A stretch of 64,000 bases of DNA from Lytechinus pictus (lineage: Eukaryota; Echinodermata; Echinoidea; Temnopleuroida; Toxopneustidae), in the NCBI RefSeq assembly GCF_037042905.1, contig NC_087252.1, forward strand, positions 18,369,701-18,433,700, read 5' to 3'. The notes beneath the pieces are model-generated. The model was not told the DNA's origin. It searched no databases and saw only the letters and a list, made by a program, of their open reading frames with translations. The translations under genes and the position numbers were made by a program. This document shows positions 36,833 through 50,216 of this stretch, piece by piece (position 1 is the first letter of the stretch; every line of letters begins with the position of its first letter).

Positions 36833-36960
36833 CCCCTGGTGGGTGTTTCATAAAGCTGCTTGTAAAGTAACATGCACTTTAGGTATGACTGGAACATGCT
36901 CTGGGTGCTATATCGTCTCCATAAGGTTACATCACCAAAAGGGATGGTCACCAGTCGTGC
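36833..36960. mobile_element. Probable MITE end (GTGGGTGTTTCATAAAGCTG)
   Basis: The start resembles the outer MITE terminus (GTGTTTCA.AAAG) and the interior holds ACTTTAGGTATGACTGGAAC. The right end is not clear, so this may be a fragment. Confidence 0.35.
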
Positions 36961-37602
36961 GTACAGTCATTCGTAACTTGAAAGAAAAAAGCTGTGTGAA
37001 ATGGTCCCCTAGTATATATGTAAAAAGCATTTGGAAGAATTTTATTGTTTGTATCTCAGAACATGATAATCAAAAGTGCCTAAATCTTTAGTGTTGTAAA
37101 GTCTATTTTGAATGTACATACATTTAATGTTTAAAGCTTTGTACTAATACGTCTGAAAATCATATCATTGTTTGTATTCTGTTATTCTAACATTATATTG
37201 CATACTAATGAACTTGTGAATAGTATAACAATGCTGAGAAACCATTTTTACCATTTACATAGACATATATACTCATGTGGAGACTTTGCCTTTTTTAAAG
37301 TATTAAATAAAAGATGAAAATATGTATTTGTTGTATTCCTTCAATACTGGAAGCCTGTTGCACGAGCAGATGCGTTGAACATCCAACTGAATGAAATCAT
37401 TCCAAATTCCCAAATGCCAGCTTTTGATTGGTTGAAAATCAAATTATTTTTTATCTTTTAATTTGAATTTGATTGCAGCTGTATATGCATCAGGGCCTCG
37501 GATTATTTGTACTTGTAAATTAGTTTTAATTGCAACTGTATAGGCTTTGTGATTAGGTGGCCTGCCTGCCCGGTCGCATATTTTTCTTCCCCAAATACGA
37601 TA

Positions 37603-37932
37603 ACAGGGTTCCTACAGTAATGAACAATTTTGGAAAATCCTGGAAAAATTTGTGGTCATTGAAAGTCAGGGAATTTGGAAAATTTGTGAAAAGTCATGGA
37701 ATTGCATTTACCTCTTGGCTATGGCAGCTTTCCAGTTTGTCGTGTCTCGCAACTCTAATACTCTGTGATAATACCTGCTATTTTAATTGATGTTAATGAT
37801 TTCCATTTTTCCCAGTTTTGTGACATCCCAAATGCTACATAACTCCCACCACGTCACGGGAAGTCATGGAAAGCAGCAATTTAGTCATGGAAAAGTCATG
37901 GAATTCTGTTTTCAAATTTCTGTGGGAACCCT
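37603..37932. mobile_element. MITE with CAGGGTTCC ends
   Basis: CAGGGTTCCTACAGTAATG at the left is mirrored by TTTCTGTGGGAACCCTG at the right. Within are several AAAAGTCATGGAATT repeats. CAGGGTTCCCAC-type ends are widespread among animal DNA transposons. Confidence 0.75.
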
Positions 37933-39300
37933 GGATTAGGGCTAATTAACAAGGTACCCATCAAATAGGGTTTGTTTATTATTTAGTTAGACTACGCCTC
38001 ATGAATATTCAGTGACCCAGGATATAGCGTTTTTTCCAACGCATCGATCAGCTTGACTGGTGTGGTGCAAGTGTTAAAATCAAACGATGCACTATTATGA
38101 GTTTATTGCAGTCAAGACCATTGAATACAGGTTTGAGTTTCGCCTTTAACAATTATATTTTACAGTTCTCTTTCTTTATTATAAATTGAAGAAAGACTCT
38201 AATAAAAAGGCAAAGCCGAGATTTGTATAGTCTGATTCAAAGCCTCCAAAACAATGTTAGCTCATATCGGAAGTGGGGAAAAATACGCTGCAGGCTTGGG
38301 CTGTACAGTCCAGTCTGCTTATATAACGGACAAGCATCAACACTAATGTTTGCTTTTATACCATGCTTGCTTTATTTTGTTCACAATGCCAAATGTAAGA
38401 ATGTTAATGTTCTATTTTTTGCCATTTATAGCTTTCATGATTAAATGAGTTCATTTATTTTATATGTTTTATTCGGTGCTTGAATGCTTTTTACAGATCA
38501 TTCCTATTTTGATGCTATATATAGTGGTCCATCGGTAGATTATCAGATTTATTTTTTGCAGAAATTTGCCAATTGCCTGGATGTGATTAAGCTTAAAATT
38601 GATGCTGATGGCTAGTTTATGGTATTCCTTGTACTACTTTATGGCAATCAATTTTACCATCTCTTGACACCAGACACATAGTGCCTTTACTTTAAATTTA
38701 TAAGGCATCATGGTTACACAAATGATTCTTGAATGAAATAAAGAAGTCTAACATTCATTTTCATGTGAGTGGTTGAAAGAACTGACAATTTTATATTTGC
38801 AAAATATGTTTGAAATATTTTTTTTTAATTTGGAAAATTAATGAAAATTAATGGGAAAAAAATCTAATATAGTGCTATACTTTGTCAATTTTTATCATAT
38901 TAGGAATAATCTGTAATGGAAATGTGTATTCAAAATGAATTTACAACTGCGTTCCATCTGATGTTATATTTACCAAGTCAATTCCATGTTTTCAGTCTGT
39001 TTATACATGTTAGTGAATCTCATTCGTCAATGTCACTTTGACCATGCAGCTGCTATTCTTGATAAGGGTACTTATATTTGCCAAATGTACCAATTTTATC
39101 TTGCATTTTATTGTGCCAAAAGCTTTTTGATATAGGATTGTAAATAAGTTTTGCCACAGAATGTTTCAAAATAAATTTTAACAAAACTACTTCTACTTTT
39201 CATGTAGCTTGTGTTTTGTTTAATCTAAATAATGTTCATTAATAAGACATGGATTGTAACAAGACATGATCTTATGAGAATCAATGTTAGTTGGAGAAGA
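37933..39300. other. Intergenic, no gene seen
   Basis: AT-rich sequence with poly(A)-signal-like AATAAA at 39170-39175 but no coding frame or clear repeat. Confidence 0.4.
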
Positions 39301-40885
39301 AAATGGGAAGGTGGACAGTAAGGATGATAGATAGCAAAAGAGAGAAAGGTGGAGTGGGAGAGGAGAGAGAAGGAGATGAATGAGAAGAAGAAGGAGGAGA
39401 AAAAGAAGAAGAAAAAGGAGGAGGAGAAGAAAAGGAGAAGGATGAGAAGAAGAAAAAGAAGGACGAGGAGAAGAAGAGGGAGGAGGATTAGAAGAAGAAG
39501 AAGAACAGGTGGAACGCCTCTGGCAGTCTCGCCTGCATTACGCGATTTAATATAACAGCAGTGCTAACTTTGAAAACTACTATTAAATAATCATTCACAA
39601 AAACACCATTCATATAATGACATAATACCACGTTCATTGACCATAAATGACATTTGAACGGTGACTTAAGACTTGTCAACTACACCCATGTCCACATTTC
39701 ATTCACTCTATCCATAAAGTTTCAAAGTTATGATGGCAATTCAACAATTACCCCAACATGGCCTAAGTTTATTGACCTTAACTGACCTTTGACCTTGGTT
39801 TTGTGACCTGAAACTCACAGGGGATGTTCAGTGATACTTGATTACTCTTATATCCCAAGTTGTATGAACTAGATCCATAAACTGTCAGAGTTAGGATGGT
39901 AATTCAACAAATACCCCTAACACGGCCAAAGTTCATTGACCTTTAATGACCTTTGACCATGGTCATGTGACCTGAAACTCGTACAGGATGCTCAGTGATA
40001 CTTGATTACTCTTATGTCCAAGTTTTATGAACTAGATCCATAAACTTTCAGAGTTAGGATGGTAATTTAACAAATATCCCCAACACGGCCAAAGTTCATT
40101 GACCTTAAATGACCATTGACCATGGTGATGTGACCTGAAACTCGCACAGGATATTCAGTGGTACTTGATTAACCTAATGTCCAAGTTTCATGAACTAGAT
40201 CCATAAATTTTCAAAGTTATGATGGTAATTCAACAAATACCCCCAACTTGGCCAAAGTTCATTGACCCTAAATGACCTTTGACCTTGGTCACGTGACCTG
40301 AAACTCAGGCAGGATGTTCACTAATACTTGATTAACCTTATGCCCAAGTTTCATGAACTAGGTCCATATACTTTCTAAGTTATGATGTCATTTCAAAAAC
40401 TTAACCTTCGGTTAAGATTTTGAAAATAATTCTCCCAACATGGTCTAAGTTCATTGACCCTAAATGACATTTGACCTTGGTCATGTGACCTGAAACTCAG
40501 GCAGGATATTCAGTAATACTTGATTAAGCTTATGTCCAAGTTTCATGAACTAGGTCTATATACTTTCTAAGTTATGATGTAATTTCAAAAACTTAACCTT
40601 AGGTTAAGATTTGATGTTGACGCCGCCGCCGCCGCCGCCGCCGTCGCCGTCGGAAAAGCGGCGCCTATAGTCTCGCTCTGCTATGCAGGCGAGACAAAAA
40701 GGAGGAGAAGAAGAAGAAAAAAAGTACAAGAAGGAGAAGAAAAAAGGAAGAGGAGAAGAAGAAAGAGGAGAAGGAGGAGCAGAAGAAGAAGAAAAAAAGA
40801 ACAAGGAGGAGGAGGAGGAGAAGGAGGAGAAGAAGGAAGAAGAGGAAGAAGAAGAAAGAGAGATAGAGGAGGGGGGAAGCTGAAT
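39300..40885. repeat. Polypurine (GAA/GGA)n tract split by repeat element copy B
   Basis: 39310-39507 and 40696-40885 are almost pure A/G on the plus strand (GAGGAGAAGAAG-like). Together they make about 380 bases of mirror-rich polypurine able to form triplex DNA. Copy B of the tandem-repeat element sits between them. The lysine/glutamate-rich open frames are by-products. Confidence 0.88.
39508..40695 (-). mobile_element. Tandem-repeat element with nuclear-receptor-like sites, copy B
   Basis: Inverse of copy A: it starts with GCCTCTGGCAGTCTCGCCTG and ends with CCGCCGCC runs, GCGGCGCCTATAGTCTCGCT and GCAGGCGAGAC. It has at least five units of the tandem repeat. Units carry TGACCTTTGACC or near forms, most with an added GGTCA half-site (for example near 39785, 39950, 40113, 40273 and 40468). 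It is more diverged internally than copy A. Confidence 0.86.
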
Positions 40886-42240
40886 AGGTGTGACAGACTA
40901 GGTTAATATGTGCGTTTTGGAGAGGGGTGGGGTTAGATGGGGGTAAGCTCTGGTAAGAGAAAGTAAGTGTGTGTATGTGGGGGTAGGAGGCTGCACAAGT
41001 AGGAGCATGCAGGTATATGGATCTTGTGTTGATATTTACTTGTTTGTTTGCACGTTCGTTTATTTATTTGTTTTTCCACCCGTCCATTTCCTTTTCTGTT
41101 CGGGGGGGGGGGGGGGGTTGGGGGTGACCAATACATGTTTCATTGAAACAAGCAAGTTACAAGTAGTAGAGGGGAGGGGCTGAAACCTCCATTGGTAATC
41201 CCAATGTTGAGTAAAATTGGACTTGAATGACGGACGGATCTATAGATTACGAAAACATAACATACAAAAAGAAAAATGGTCCCTTCAACTGATATACTAG
41301 GACCGATTCCCTCATGAATTCTGTGGTCCATACTCCAAAGTACGCAATTGTAAAGTCGACATGAATATTGAGACTATTAATCTTGTCGATTATCGTTTCT
41401 ATAGATATATCAATATTTATTTGTGCGTCAACAATTAACATGATACGTTAATGAACACTTCAAGTCAGTGATTAAACACATGGAGTGGTATTTGAATAGC
41501 ACTGGTTTAGTGAAATCTGGGTTAACTTCAAGATCAGACTTTTGTGGAATGCCAACTATCAAATCATTCACTAATTAACCTTAATTCTTACCCTGCCTCA
41601 AAAATTTGTCAAATTAATTTAGTCGTGAAATGGACATAATATGAAAATACAACTTTTTAAAAACAATTGAATGAAACCGATGGCATTCATTTCAGAAGCT
41701 TTTAGAAAAAGATGGATGGAAATATCAAAAAAAGTCCTGGAAAATATAGAAAAACATAATAATTTACCCCTCCCAATAACTAATCGCATAGGGAGTGCAC
41801 CATTTATTTTACCACCCTTCTAAATGTCACTTCATTAGTATTCTTTATCCCGGATTATAATATGAAATAAGTGGAGAACAAACATGATAAATGAGAATTG
41901 AAATTCAACATAGTGCATAAAAGGAGATTGAAACCAACAAGAGTCCTAAAAATGGCTTATCTTCAGTTCATAAAAAAAAGCTTTAGATCGCGATCGCATG
42001 ATTGATCTAGTGCACGTAGTACCTAGTCTTGATGTAGAAATAAAGCTATAAGACACTTAAAACTTCAGCCTTAAGGACAAGCCCCTCCCCCCGACTGGCG
42101 TGCAGATGTGGGAGCTGGGGGTTGAGATACCACATTTCGTGGGTATTTTTCTAGACTCATTCAGCAACTCCTGGGAGAAATGAGATTGATCGGTTGAGTC
42201 ATGCATGAGTAATCAAAGATTGAATTAACAATGACATATT
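40886..42240. other. Intergenic, mostly featureless, with a poly-G run
   Basis: A G run of about 16 lies at 41102-41117, followed by TTGGGGG. No coding frame, tRNA or clear inverted repeat was seen. Confidence 0.45.
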
Positions 42241-43810
42241 TTTTAAAGTCACAATAGTCGTTTTTTTGGATTGTGTAAGTACAAAGTTGTTTTTTGGGTG
42301 AGTTCTATGGTGCTAATGCCGTTTCACTTTCCATGATTTAGCCACACCACACAAAATTTTGATAACGTATGTTCATGGTTGAGTGAGCACATTTTATTGT
42401 GACATATCATTATCGGGGTTATTGGTAGTATCCTTTATAACTAAAAAACATGTTATATTGACAAATGTTCCTGGCGCCCCTCCCCCATTTTCTCGGTCCC
42501 CTCCCCATTTTCAAAATCTGGATCCACCACTGATTTGTCCATAAATCCAACTGATCCTGAGAAATTGAAAGGAAAAGAATGCATAACTATATGTAGTGTA
42601 AAGAGTATTAATTCCCAATTTTTTAAGTGTGCTCGCTCAACCATGAATGAAAGTGTGTTGTTATTAAGTCACATTTGTAACTGAATTTGCCCCATTATTC
42701 TTTTAATAAACCCTTAAAATGAGTACGTGACACTAAAAATGCAATTTCCCCCTTTGATGCGTGCTCAGTCATCGATATAAACAAATCGATTTCATTTCTG
42801 CACATAGGTTCATAAAAATTACTGCCATATGACATTGCAAAAGACAGCTTTGAAAAAAAGTTCCACCATATTGAATAAGGAGTTACTTATTCTTAAACAT
42901 ATGCACCCATAGTGTACACACTGTCTATAAAAAAAAGGAAATAAAAAATTTAACAAAATTGAAATTAGGGTTTGTTTCATGGACGGTTTTTGTTACTTCT
43001 GCCAACAGTTTTTTAATGAAGCTTCGCACATAGCTTCAGGGTGGCACTATCCAAAAGGCGCGCACACAGAGTGGGCCAAGGCCTTGAACATTCTTTTCAT
43101 TTGCATTATTTTTTAATATTGTGTGCTCACTGAAGCATTAGACATCGGGATTTTAATAATCAAATCAAAAGAAATATGCAAAAGAATTGTGATAGATATT
43201 CATAGTTAGCAATTGCATTTTTCCCATCAACATTAAAAAGAACTATTCACATTCCACATGTTCATTCAAGCGTGTATTTTTAATTACACGCCTTTCGATC
43301 ATTGAAGCATGATAATTGGTCATGAACATAACGAGAAAAATTGATAAGATAGTTTAAGTTCCCAAAATGAAAAAAAAATACTTGCCTTTGACATTTGAAA
43401 ATCGTATTTTCATTAAATGGTCATTGAGCCGTGAAATGATGAATATTGTTGAAGATCTCTTCCCAAAATAACTCATCATATTCGATCATTTTTTTTTCGA
43501 TAAGAATGTGCAAAGGTCCAATTCTAGCAAATTTTGACTTGTGCTCATTCAGCTGTGAAATTTAGCAAAAGAGTTTTATCATATCTGAGACAGTACCTTT
43601 TACAAACCGTCTAACGGTTTTTGTTATGATGAGAATGTGGAATTCGTTCCAATAAAATGGAATAAAAGTCATGATATTTGGCTTGTGACTTTCAAACAGT
43701 GACAATTTTGACTTCTGGAGGTGCTCACTGAAGCATGCCATAAAATACGTCCGCAACATTCACTCAGAGGGTATTTATAAAATTACATACACGCTCATGT
43801 TAAAATATAT
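42240..43810. repeat. Region with repeated TTCATGCTTGAGTGAGCAC-like motif
   Basis: Degenerate copies of one ~19-base motif occur roughly every 100-350 bases in both orientations, for example near 42371, 42627, 43123, 43540 and 43720. The same motif sits inside the neighbouring inverted-repeat elements. CACTGTCTATAAAAAAAAGG at about 42917 resembles the TIR of the next element. This is probably a cluster of decayed transposons. Confidence 0.5.
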
Positions 43811-43887
43811 TAAAAACTCCATGTGGTTCAGAAATTATGGATGTTTGTTTAAGGGAGACTTATTATCATGATTTTTTTTGGGTATAT

Positions 43888-45226
43888 ATATATACAGTGC
43901 GTATAAAAAAAACGGGACAGTTTTGAAAAGTCTATAAAAAATTTGTTTCAAATTATGATATCTAAATTTTGATGTTAATAGATGCTCTAAAATCTTATCT
44001 TTGAAATGCTATTAAAAAAATAAATTTTGTTCATGCTTGAGTGAACACGGAACGTTTTTTGGGGGGTTAAAAAAAAAGCTTGCGCCAAAATGTAAGAAAT
44101 TTGAAATTTGATGATCAGACTTCTTAATCAGCAGACTTCTTCTTTACCTTTTCATTATCTTTGCAATGATTTTCGAATTATGCTGTCAAATTTCATTTAC
44201 AAATTTATTTATTTACTTAAATCATTTTTTTTAATTTAAATTTCTTTTAACTTTGAATTTTCCTTCATAAGTAAGAAAAGAAGACTTTTTGTCAACCCGA
44301 GCAAGAACATTTGCATTATTAATTGGGAGAACTTGTAATTGTTCAAATCCTTTTATTACGTGAAAAGGATTATGTTATGGTACCTTTTTATAAAAGACAT
44401 GAATCCTCTTTTCAAGGGTTTATTGATTCCTTGACCAAGTTATGTGCTTGACAGGACAAATATGAAAGGATTCATTTATTTCAATGGTAATGGGGTATTG
44501 AGTCAATTTTGAAGGAGCTAGATATGGCAGATTGGATAAAATGCATTAAAAAGTTGTGAGCGAGCAAAGCGAGCAAGCAAAAATTTCCACTTTTTTATTA
44601 AAACATCCAATTTTGTGATAGATTTTGACATAATATTCAGAAAATAAACAATATTTCACTATCTATTTTTCCTTTTATTTCCTTTCCACTTTTTTTTCTT
44701 GGTCATGGTTTCTTTTATTTGGGGGGAGCACCCCCGAGCCCTGCCCATCTGTATGCCACTGTTTAAAGGCACCATAGCCTTTGTAGCACACAAAGGATTT
44801 GAAGAAATAAAGATACACGCTCTCCCATACTTCGATTGAAAAAGCTAAAAGAGAACATATTAAAAATAAACAACAACAGAACAATTCAAGCAAATAAACA
44901 GATTTGAAAATGAATTTTGACCGCATAATTCGAAAATTATGGTAAAAAAAATGAAAAGTTTTAAGAGGAAGTTTGCTGATTAGCAAGAAGTCTGATCATC
45001 ATATTTATCAATTTATGCCATTTTGGCGCAAGCCTCCATTTTAACCCCAGACAAAAACATTCCGTGTTCGCTCAAGCATGAACGAAACTATTTTTTTTAA
45101 TTGCATTTGAAAGATAAGACTTCAGAGCACCTATTAACACCAAAATATAAACAATATAATCTGAAACAAAATTTCATAGACTTTTGAAATCTGTCCCGTT
45201 TTTTTGATACGCACTGTATATATATA
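43888..45226. mobile_element. Long-TIR element with TA-CAGTGCGTA ends (Tc1/mariner-like MITE)
   Basis: The left end TACAGTGCGTATAAAAAAAA and the right end TTTTTTTGATACGCACTGTA are inverted, and the arms match for about 220 bases. Both arms include ACACGGAACG or CGTGTTCGCTCAAGCATGAA, GCTTGCGCCAAAATG and CAGACTTCTT. Each end abuts a TATATATA run, fitting TA targeting. The centre contains GAGCGAGCAAAGCGAGCAAG. No transposase is visible. It ends 211 bases before the receptor start codon. Confidence 0.82.
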
Positions 45227-45436
45227 TATATACATATATAAACCGAAAATGAATTGTATCAAACGCACAGCATGATTTATGAGATCGATCAGAACGATTT
45301 TCTTGTTAATGATTTACTTATAATGCTTAGTAAATATTTATTTTGCCATATCACATCATGTTAGTGTTAACTACATGCAAAGTGAGTCTAATAGGATGTA
45401 CGATTCTACCATACAAGGTCGTAAAAACTAACAATC

Positions 45437-46346
45437 ATGGATGTGAAAACAACTTTTTTTGTCGGAATTGCCCTCGTTGTTTTCTCTATATGTGGTAAGC
45501 TGGTAAATTAAGTAGTTTTTGTTGTTGTTGGTGTTAGAACAGTAACAGTATACAATCAATACTCATCATCTTGGACATTAGTGAGAATTACAAGCATAAT
45601 TTGGGACAGTTGTATAAAAAGCCAGATGCTCTTTTGAATATAAAATGCATGCAAATATTTTAATTCTCAGATTAAGAATTATGAGTATGGTGGTTGGATC
45701 CTTGTTAATAAACCATTCTCACCTTTAACCATAGTACCAGTTACGAGCAAATCTTCCTGTTCACTGAAAATAAATGACTGCTCAGTTGTATATTTCAGAC
45801 AATCCTGTGATTTCTCAATATCACCACTTTCAAATACAAACTATTCAAAATATTTCATTAAATAAAGTAATGGAATATATATTTTCATAATCAAAGTTCC
45901 ATGCGCTGTGATTACTTTATTTCTTTCTCTGGTATTGTATTTGCAGGATACTCTCAAAATGTTCCTGATGATGTTGTTTATACTGAGGTCAAGAAGACAC
46001 TTGTCAACGGAACAACTGGGATCCTGAGGTGTGCGTTCAGAGGAGAGCCGAACGCTGTCTTCTGGAAAAAAGGGACTGATCCTGCAAAATCCCCATCCGT
46101 GATACTCTTGAGTTACGGTGACCTGTTTGGCCCGAGATATGAGGATGGAAGCTGCGATATAGATGATAACTACTCTCTGGTCTTCAAAGAAGTTACAGAA
46201 AGTGACGCCGGGCGCTACATCTGTAGAGTTTCCAACTATAAGGGAATTCTTATTTACAATTTTACTGATGTAACGATAATCAGTAAGTTCTTACATTAAA
46301 GTCTTGTTATTTTTTTGTCTTATTCCCTTTGTTCTGGTTCTTCTTC

Positions 46347-46391
<45 letters not shown>

Positions 46392-49300
46392 TTCATCCTT
46401 TTCTTCATCTTCTTCTTCTTCTCTCTTCTTCTTTTTCATCTTCTTCCTTTTCTCCTTCCCATCATATAAATCATCATCTTCTTTTTCTCCTTATTTGTTT
46501 CGTCTTCTGGTGTACATTCCAACGCACCATAGTTGGAACTTCTGATGTGGAATTATTTTTTTAATTGCTTTGTTCTTTTGTGGCAATTCAATACGATTAT
46601 TCAAGACTTGACTCAAGTATACATGCATTACAATTTACGTCTGATCTCGTTTTCTTTATGATCAGATACTCCAGTCAAGACGAAAGATAGCGTATCAGTT
46701 CAGAAGGGTGCCATCTGTGTAATACCTTGTCAGATAGACATTCGCCACCGGAAGGTCTCCTGGGTTAAGGGTTCAAACGATACATTAATCACAGTGGAAA
46801 CGTCGCACCATGCCTTCAAGAGAAGTGGACATCTTGGAGGTTTTTTCGACATTACCAAGGATAATTCTTTGGTCGTCAATAATGTGAAAATCCTTCATGA
46901 TGGTAGCTACACCTGTCAGGTGACGGACTACGACACAGGCCATGTATTTCAGAATACTACAAGACTCCATGTCTTTGGTAAGTATTCCAGAATAAGTTTT
47001 GTTCACTGTCTTCTGACATGGAAAGGGATATGTTAAGCCAGGGAAACATTCAAGGAAGAGGAGGGATGACTATAATCCTGATAATGAAAGGGCTATGATT
47101 TGCCAAGTGGAGAAAAGAATGAAGGCGATGGAAATGAAATAATAAGATGGATAATAATAACAATACGAAAAAAATGTACATATATGCATGTATACACACA
47201 CTTTTTGGGGACAAATCTTCATTTTATATCATTAACAAAATACAAAAATATCTACAAAAAAAGAAGCAAATAATGATGGAATGAAATACCTTAAAAACAT
47301 AAATACATACATATAATTAACTCAGCCCCGACCCTCTATGTTACTTATAATATATATGAGTAATATTGAAAGATTTGCAGAAAAAAAAGACAACATATTA
47401 TCGTTGCACCACGTTTTGCATTGAGTTTCTTCATACAATGAAACAAAGTATATTGACATTATACACCCATGCACACACTTAATCAACACACCCACACACA
47501 TACATGAACATAAATCCAAAAACTTTTCATGAACATTTGACATAGGGTACAGAGAATAAAAATCTGAATATCAGAATGACACAAGAGAAGGGGGAATTAA
47601 AGCAAACTAGTACATCAGCTAGTATCATCAACACTCACACCAAAATTGATATTCGTAGCACACTAGAATCATCCTGCACATAAACACACACATCCAAACC
47701 CCCACCCACAATTACAGAGAGAGAGAAAAAAAGAACAGAAAAGTACATGGGAAAAGGAAAATAGGAAGCCAAAGAAATAGGCCTGCGTTGGACAGAGTAG
47801 CTCTTGACATTATAAATCTTTTCGAGAAATGCACATGCTAGCTCAGGATCGTGCAGTATAATTATGGAAAGTTTGTCCATGGGGTCATCCTAAGTCGAAA
47901 ACGACTAAACAAATCTCCTGTGTTCTTTACCTGTAATTCATGTTTCTCATTGCATTTCGAAAGCTTATCCTCTGGAGCCGTTTCCTTCGATCAAAGAGTG
48001 TCCAGAAGGACAACAACATATTTCATCTTGTACTCTGCGCATAGAAGCTGAAACCATATTAACTTGTGAAGTTAAGAAGTACTACCCAGATATTGATCTG
48101 TACTTCAGGCACGGAACAACGAGAATTGATTCCCTGGAAACAACTGTGTGGAACAACACGGATGGTACAAGAAATAAAGTTATCACGATAGCAACAAATG
48201 GAACAATCCAAACTATCTTCGAATGTGTTGCATCAGGAATGGTCGGGGAAGCCGAAGACCGAACAGTGACAGTTCACCTGATTCGGGATGGTCAACAGAA
48301 TCTAGTTATAATAACAATTGTTGTCCGTAAGTATGAGCTAAGAATTTAATGTGTAGGGCCTGCATGTATAAATATTTATTAACTCATTCATTAGTATATA
48401 AAGGGAATGATGGCAGTTTCAATGAATTAGGTAATGTCAATGTTTTATGTTCTAGTTGCATGTTCCAGAGCTTATTGTCTACAGCCATTCCGTACGATCA
48501 ATGACCATTGATTACCAAGGGAAACAAGATATTGCATCTTTATAATTATTACTTATTGATAGATTGATTGATTGATAATGAATACAATTGATACTGCATC
48601 AGAGAGTAATCGTAATAAAGGAATGTGTAATTCTATAATAAAATTAATGAATTGCTAATCTGAGTGAGTTAACAGATAAAGCCAAATCCTTTTACGTTGG
48701 AAAAGGGGGTATAGTGCGGATGAGCGCGCCTGTTTATAGACCCAATACTTCGAAGCCAGGATAAAACTTTAAAGCTCATCAATTGTGGGCTGTACAAACT
48801 CCAGGTATTGGATCCTTTTTATTCAATCATTGCCATTGGTGTAAATCCGTGACGTCATACTATTAAAGGGGGGGGGGGGGGTATAGGGAGAAGCAAAAGA
48901 TCATTCTCGAACTGGGGAGCGCTTCATCAAAATTTTTGTCCGACAAGTTGTCAGCTCTGACAATTTTCCTTGATTTGAATGGCTGACACAGTTCCTATTG
49001 TAACTGCTGGAAAAACCAAGACTTGCCGGATAAAACGTCCTGTGCACAAATACACGCACCCTCAGACTCCAACATTCCACGCTCTATCTCACCTCACACA
49101 CAATAAATCGCCATCACACCCCAAACACGTAACCATAATCACATCTCCATACACTCTGTCGCCATCTCACTTCATCCACTATTTCACTGTCTTACCTCTC
49201 GCAGCGCGCACACCCAATTACAATCATACCAAACGCACACGCGCAATCATCGCCACACGATTCATCGACATCACATCCCATAATTATGTACACGCTCAGT

Positions 49301-50184
49301 CATCATCACACCCAACACACATCCGTTCACTACACAAATGCTCACACATTACACGCCACCCACACTCGGTCCTCATTTTCAATCACCCATCCTGCACATG
49401 CTCATCATCATCAAACAACCACACCACAATCATATTCAATCACCGTCAAACGCACGCCAAACGACCATCACACACCCTCAAATAGATCATCATGCATATA
49501 CCGCAAGCTCAATTATCTCTATACACATATTCAATCACCATCACACACACAATAACCATCCCAAGCACCCCCTATCACCGTCATCAGCAACATACCACTC
49601 TCAACCTCCATCACCATCATGCAAGCGCAAATATTGCTCATCATCATCATTGCAAAAAAGTTCACTTACCACCCCGCATATTCAATCACCCACACAAGCT
49701 CTATCACCATCCCATGCACTCTCATACCTCCACACATCCGCCACCCTCAATCTCGCACATCACACACTCAATCACTACATACACACGCTCACACATGCAT
49801 CGTCAGATCCCACACATGCTCAATCACCACATACGCTCTATCAAAGTCACACACACGTTTATTATATCACCCACACACGCTTTATCACAGTCCCACACAC
49901 GCTTTATCACATTCACACACACGCTCAATTACCCACATACCTCACCCACGTTCCATAACCATCATGCAGGCGCAATAACCATACCACACACGCAGAAACA
50001 CCCACATACCCCACACATTATCCGCCACCCTCAGTCACACATACCACACGCTCAATCACCATCACACACACACACGCTCAATCACCACCATTTCCCACAC
50101 ATATGCTCAATCACCATCACACACACACACACACACACACGCTCAATCACCACCATTTCCCACACATATATGCTCAATCACCAT

Positions 50185-50216
<32 letters not shown>

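Larger units (their letters stand above)
35683..36840. mobile_element. Outer MITE carrying nested insertions
   Basis: The left arm (GTGTTTCACAAAGATTATGT, then GACTTAGAGTCGCACTTAAA) is inverted at the right (TTTAAGTGCGACTCTCAATC, then TTAATCTTTGTGAGACGTGC). Inside lie a SINE (35844-36105), a second MITE (36105-36690) and a SINE tail (36706-36780). Confidence 0.78.

Noticed and set aside
45901..45946. ATG at 45901 as the receptor start
   Set aside because: It lies before a good splice acceptor (TTTGCAG at 45946). The ATG at 45437 gives a signal peptide and joins in phase.
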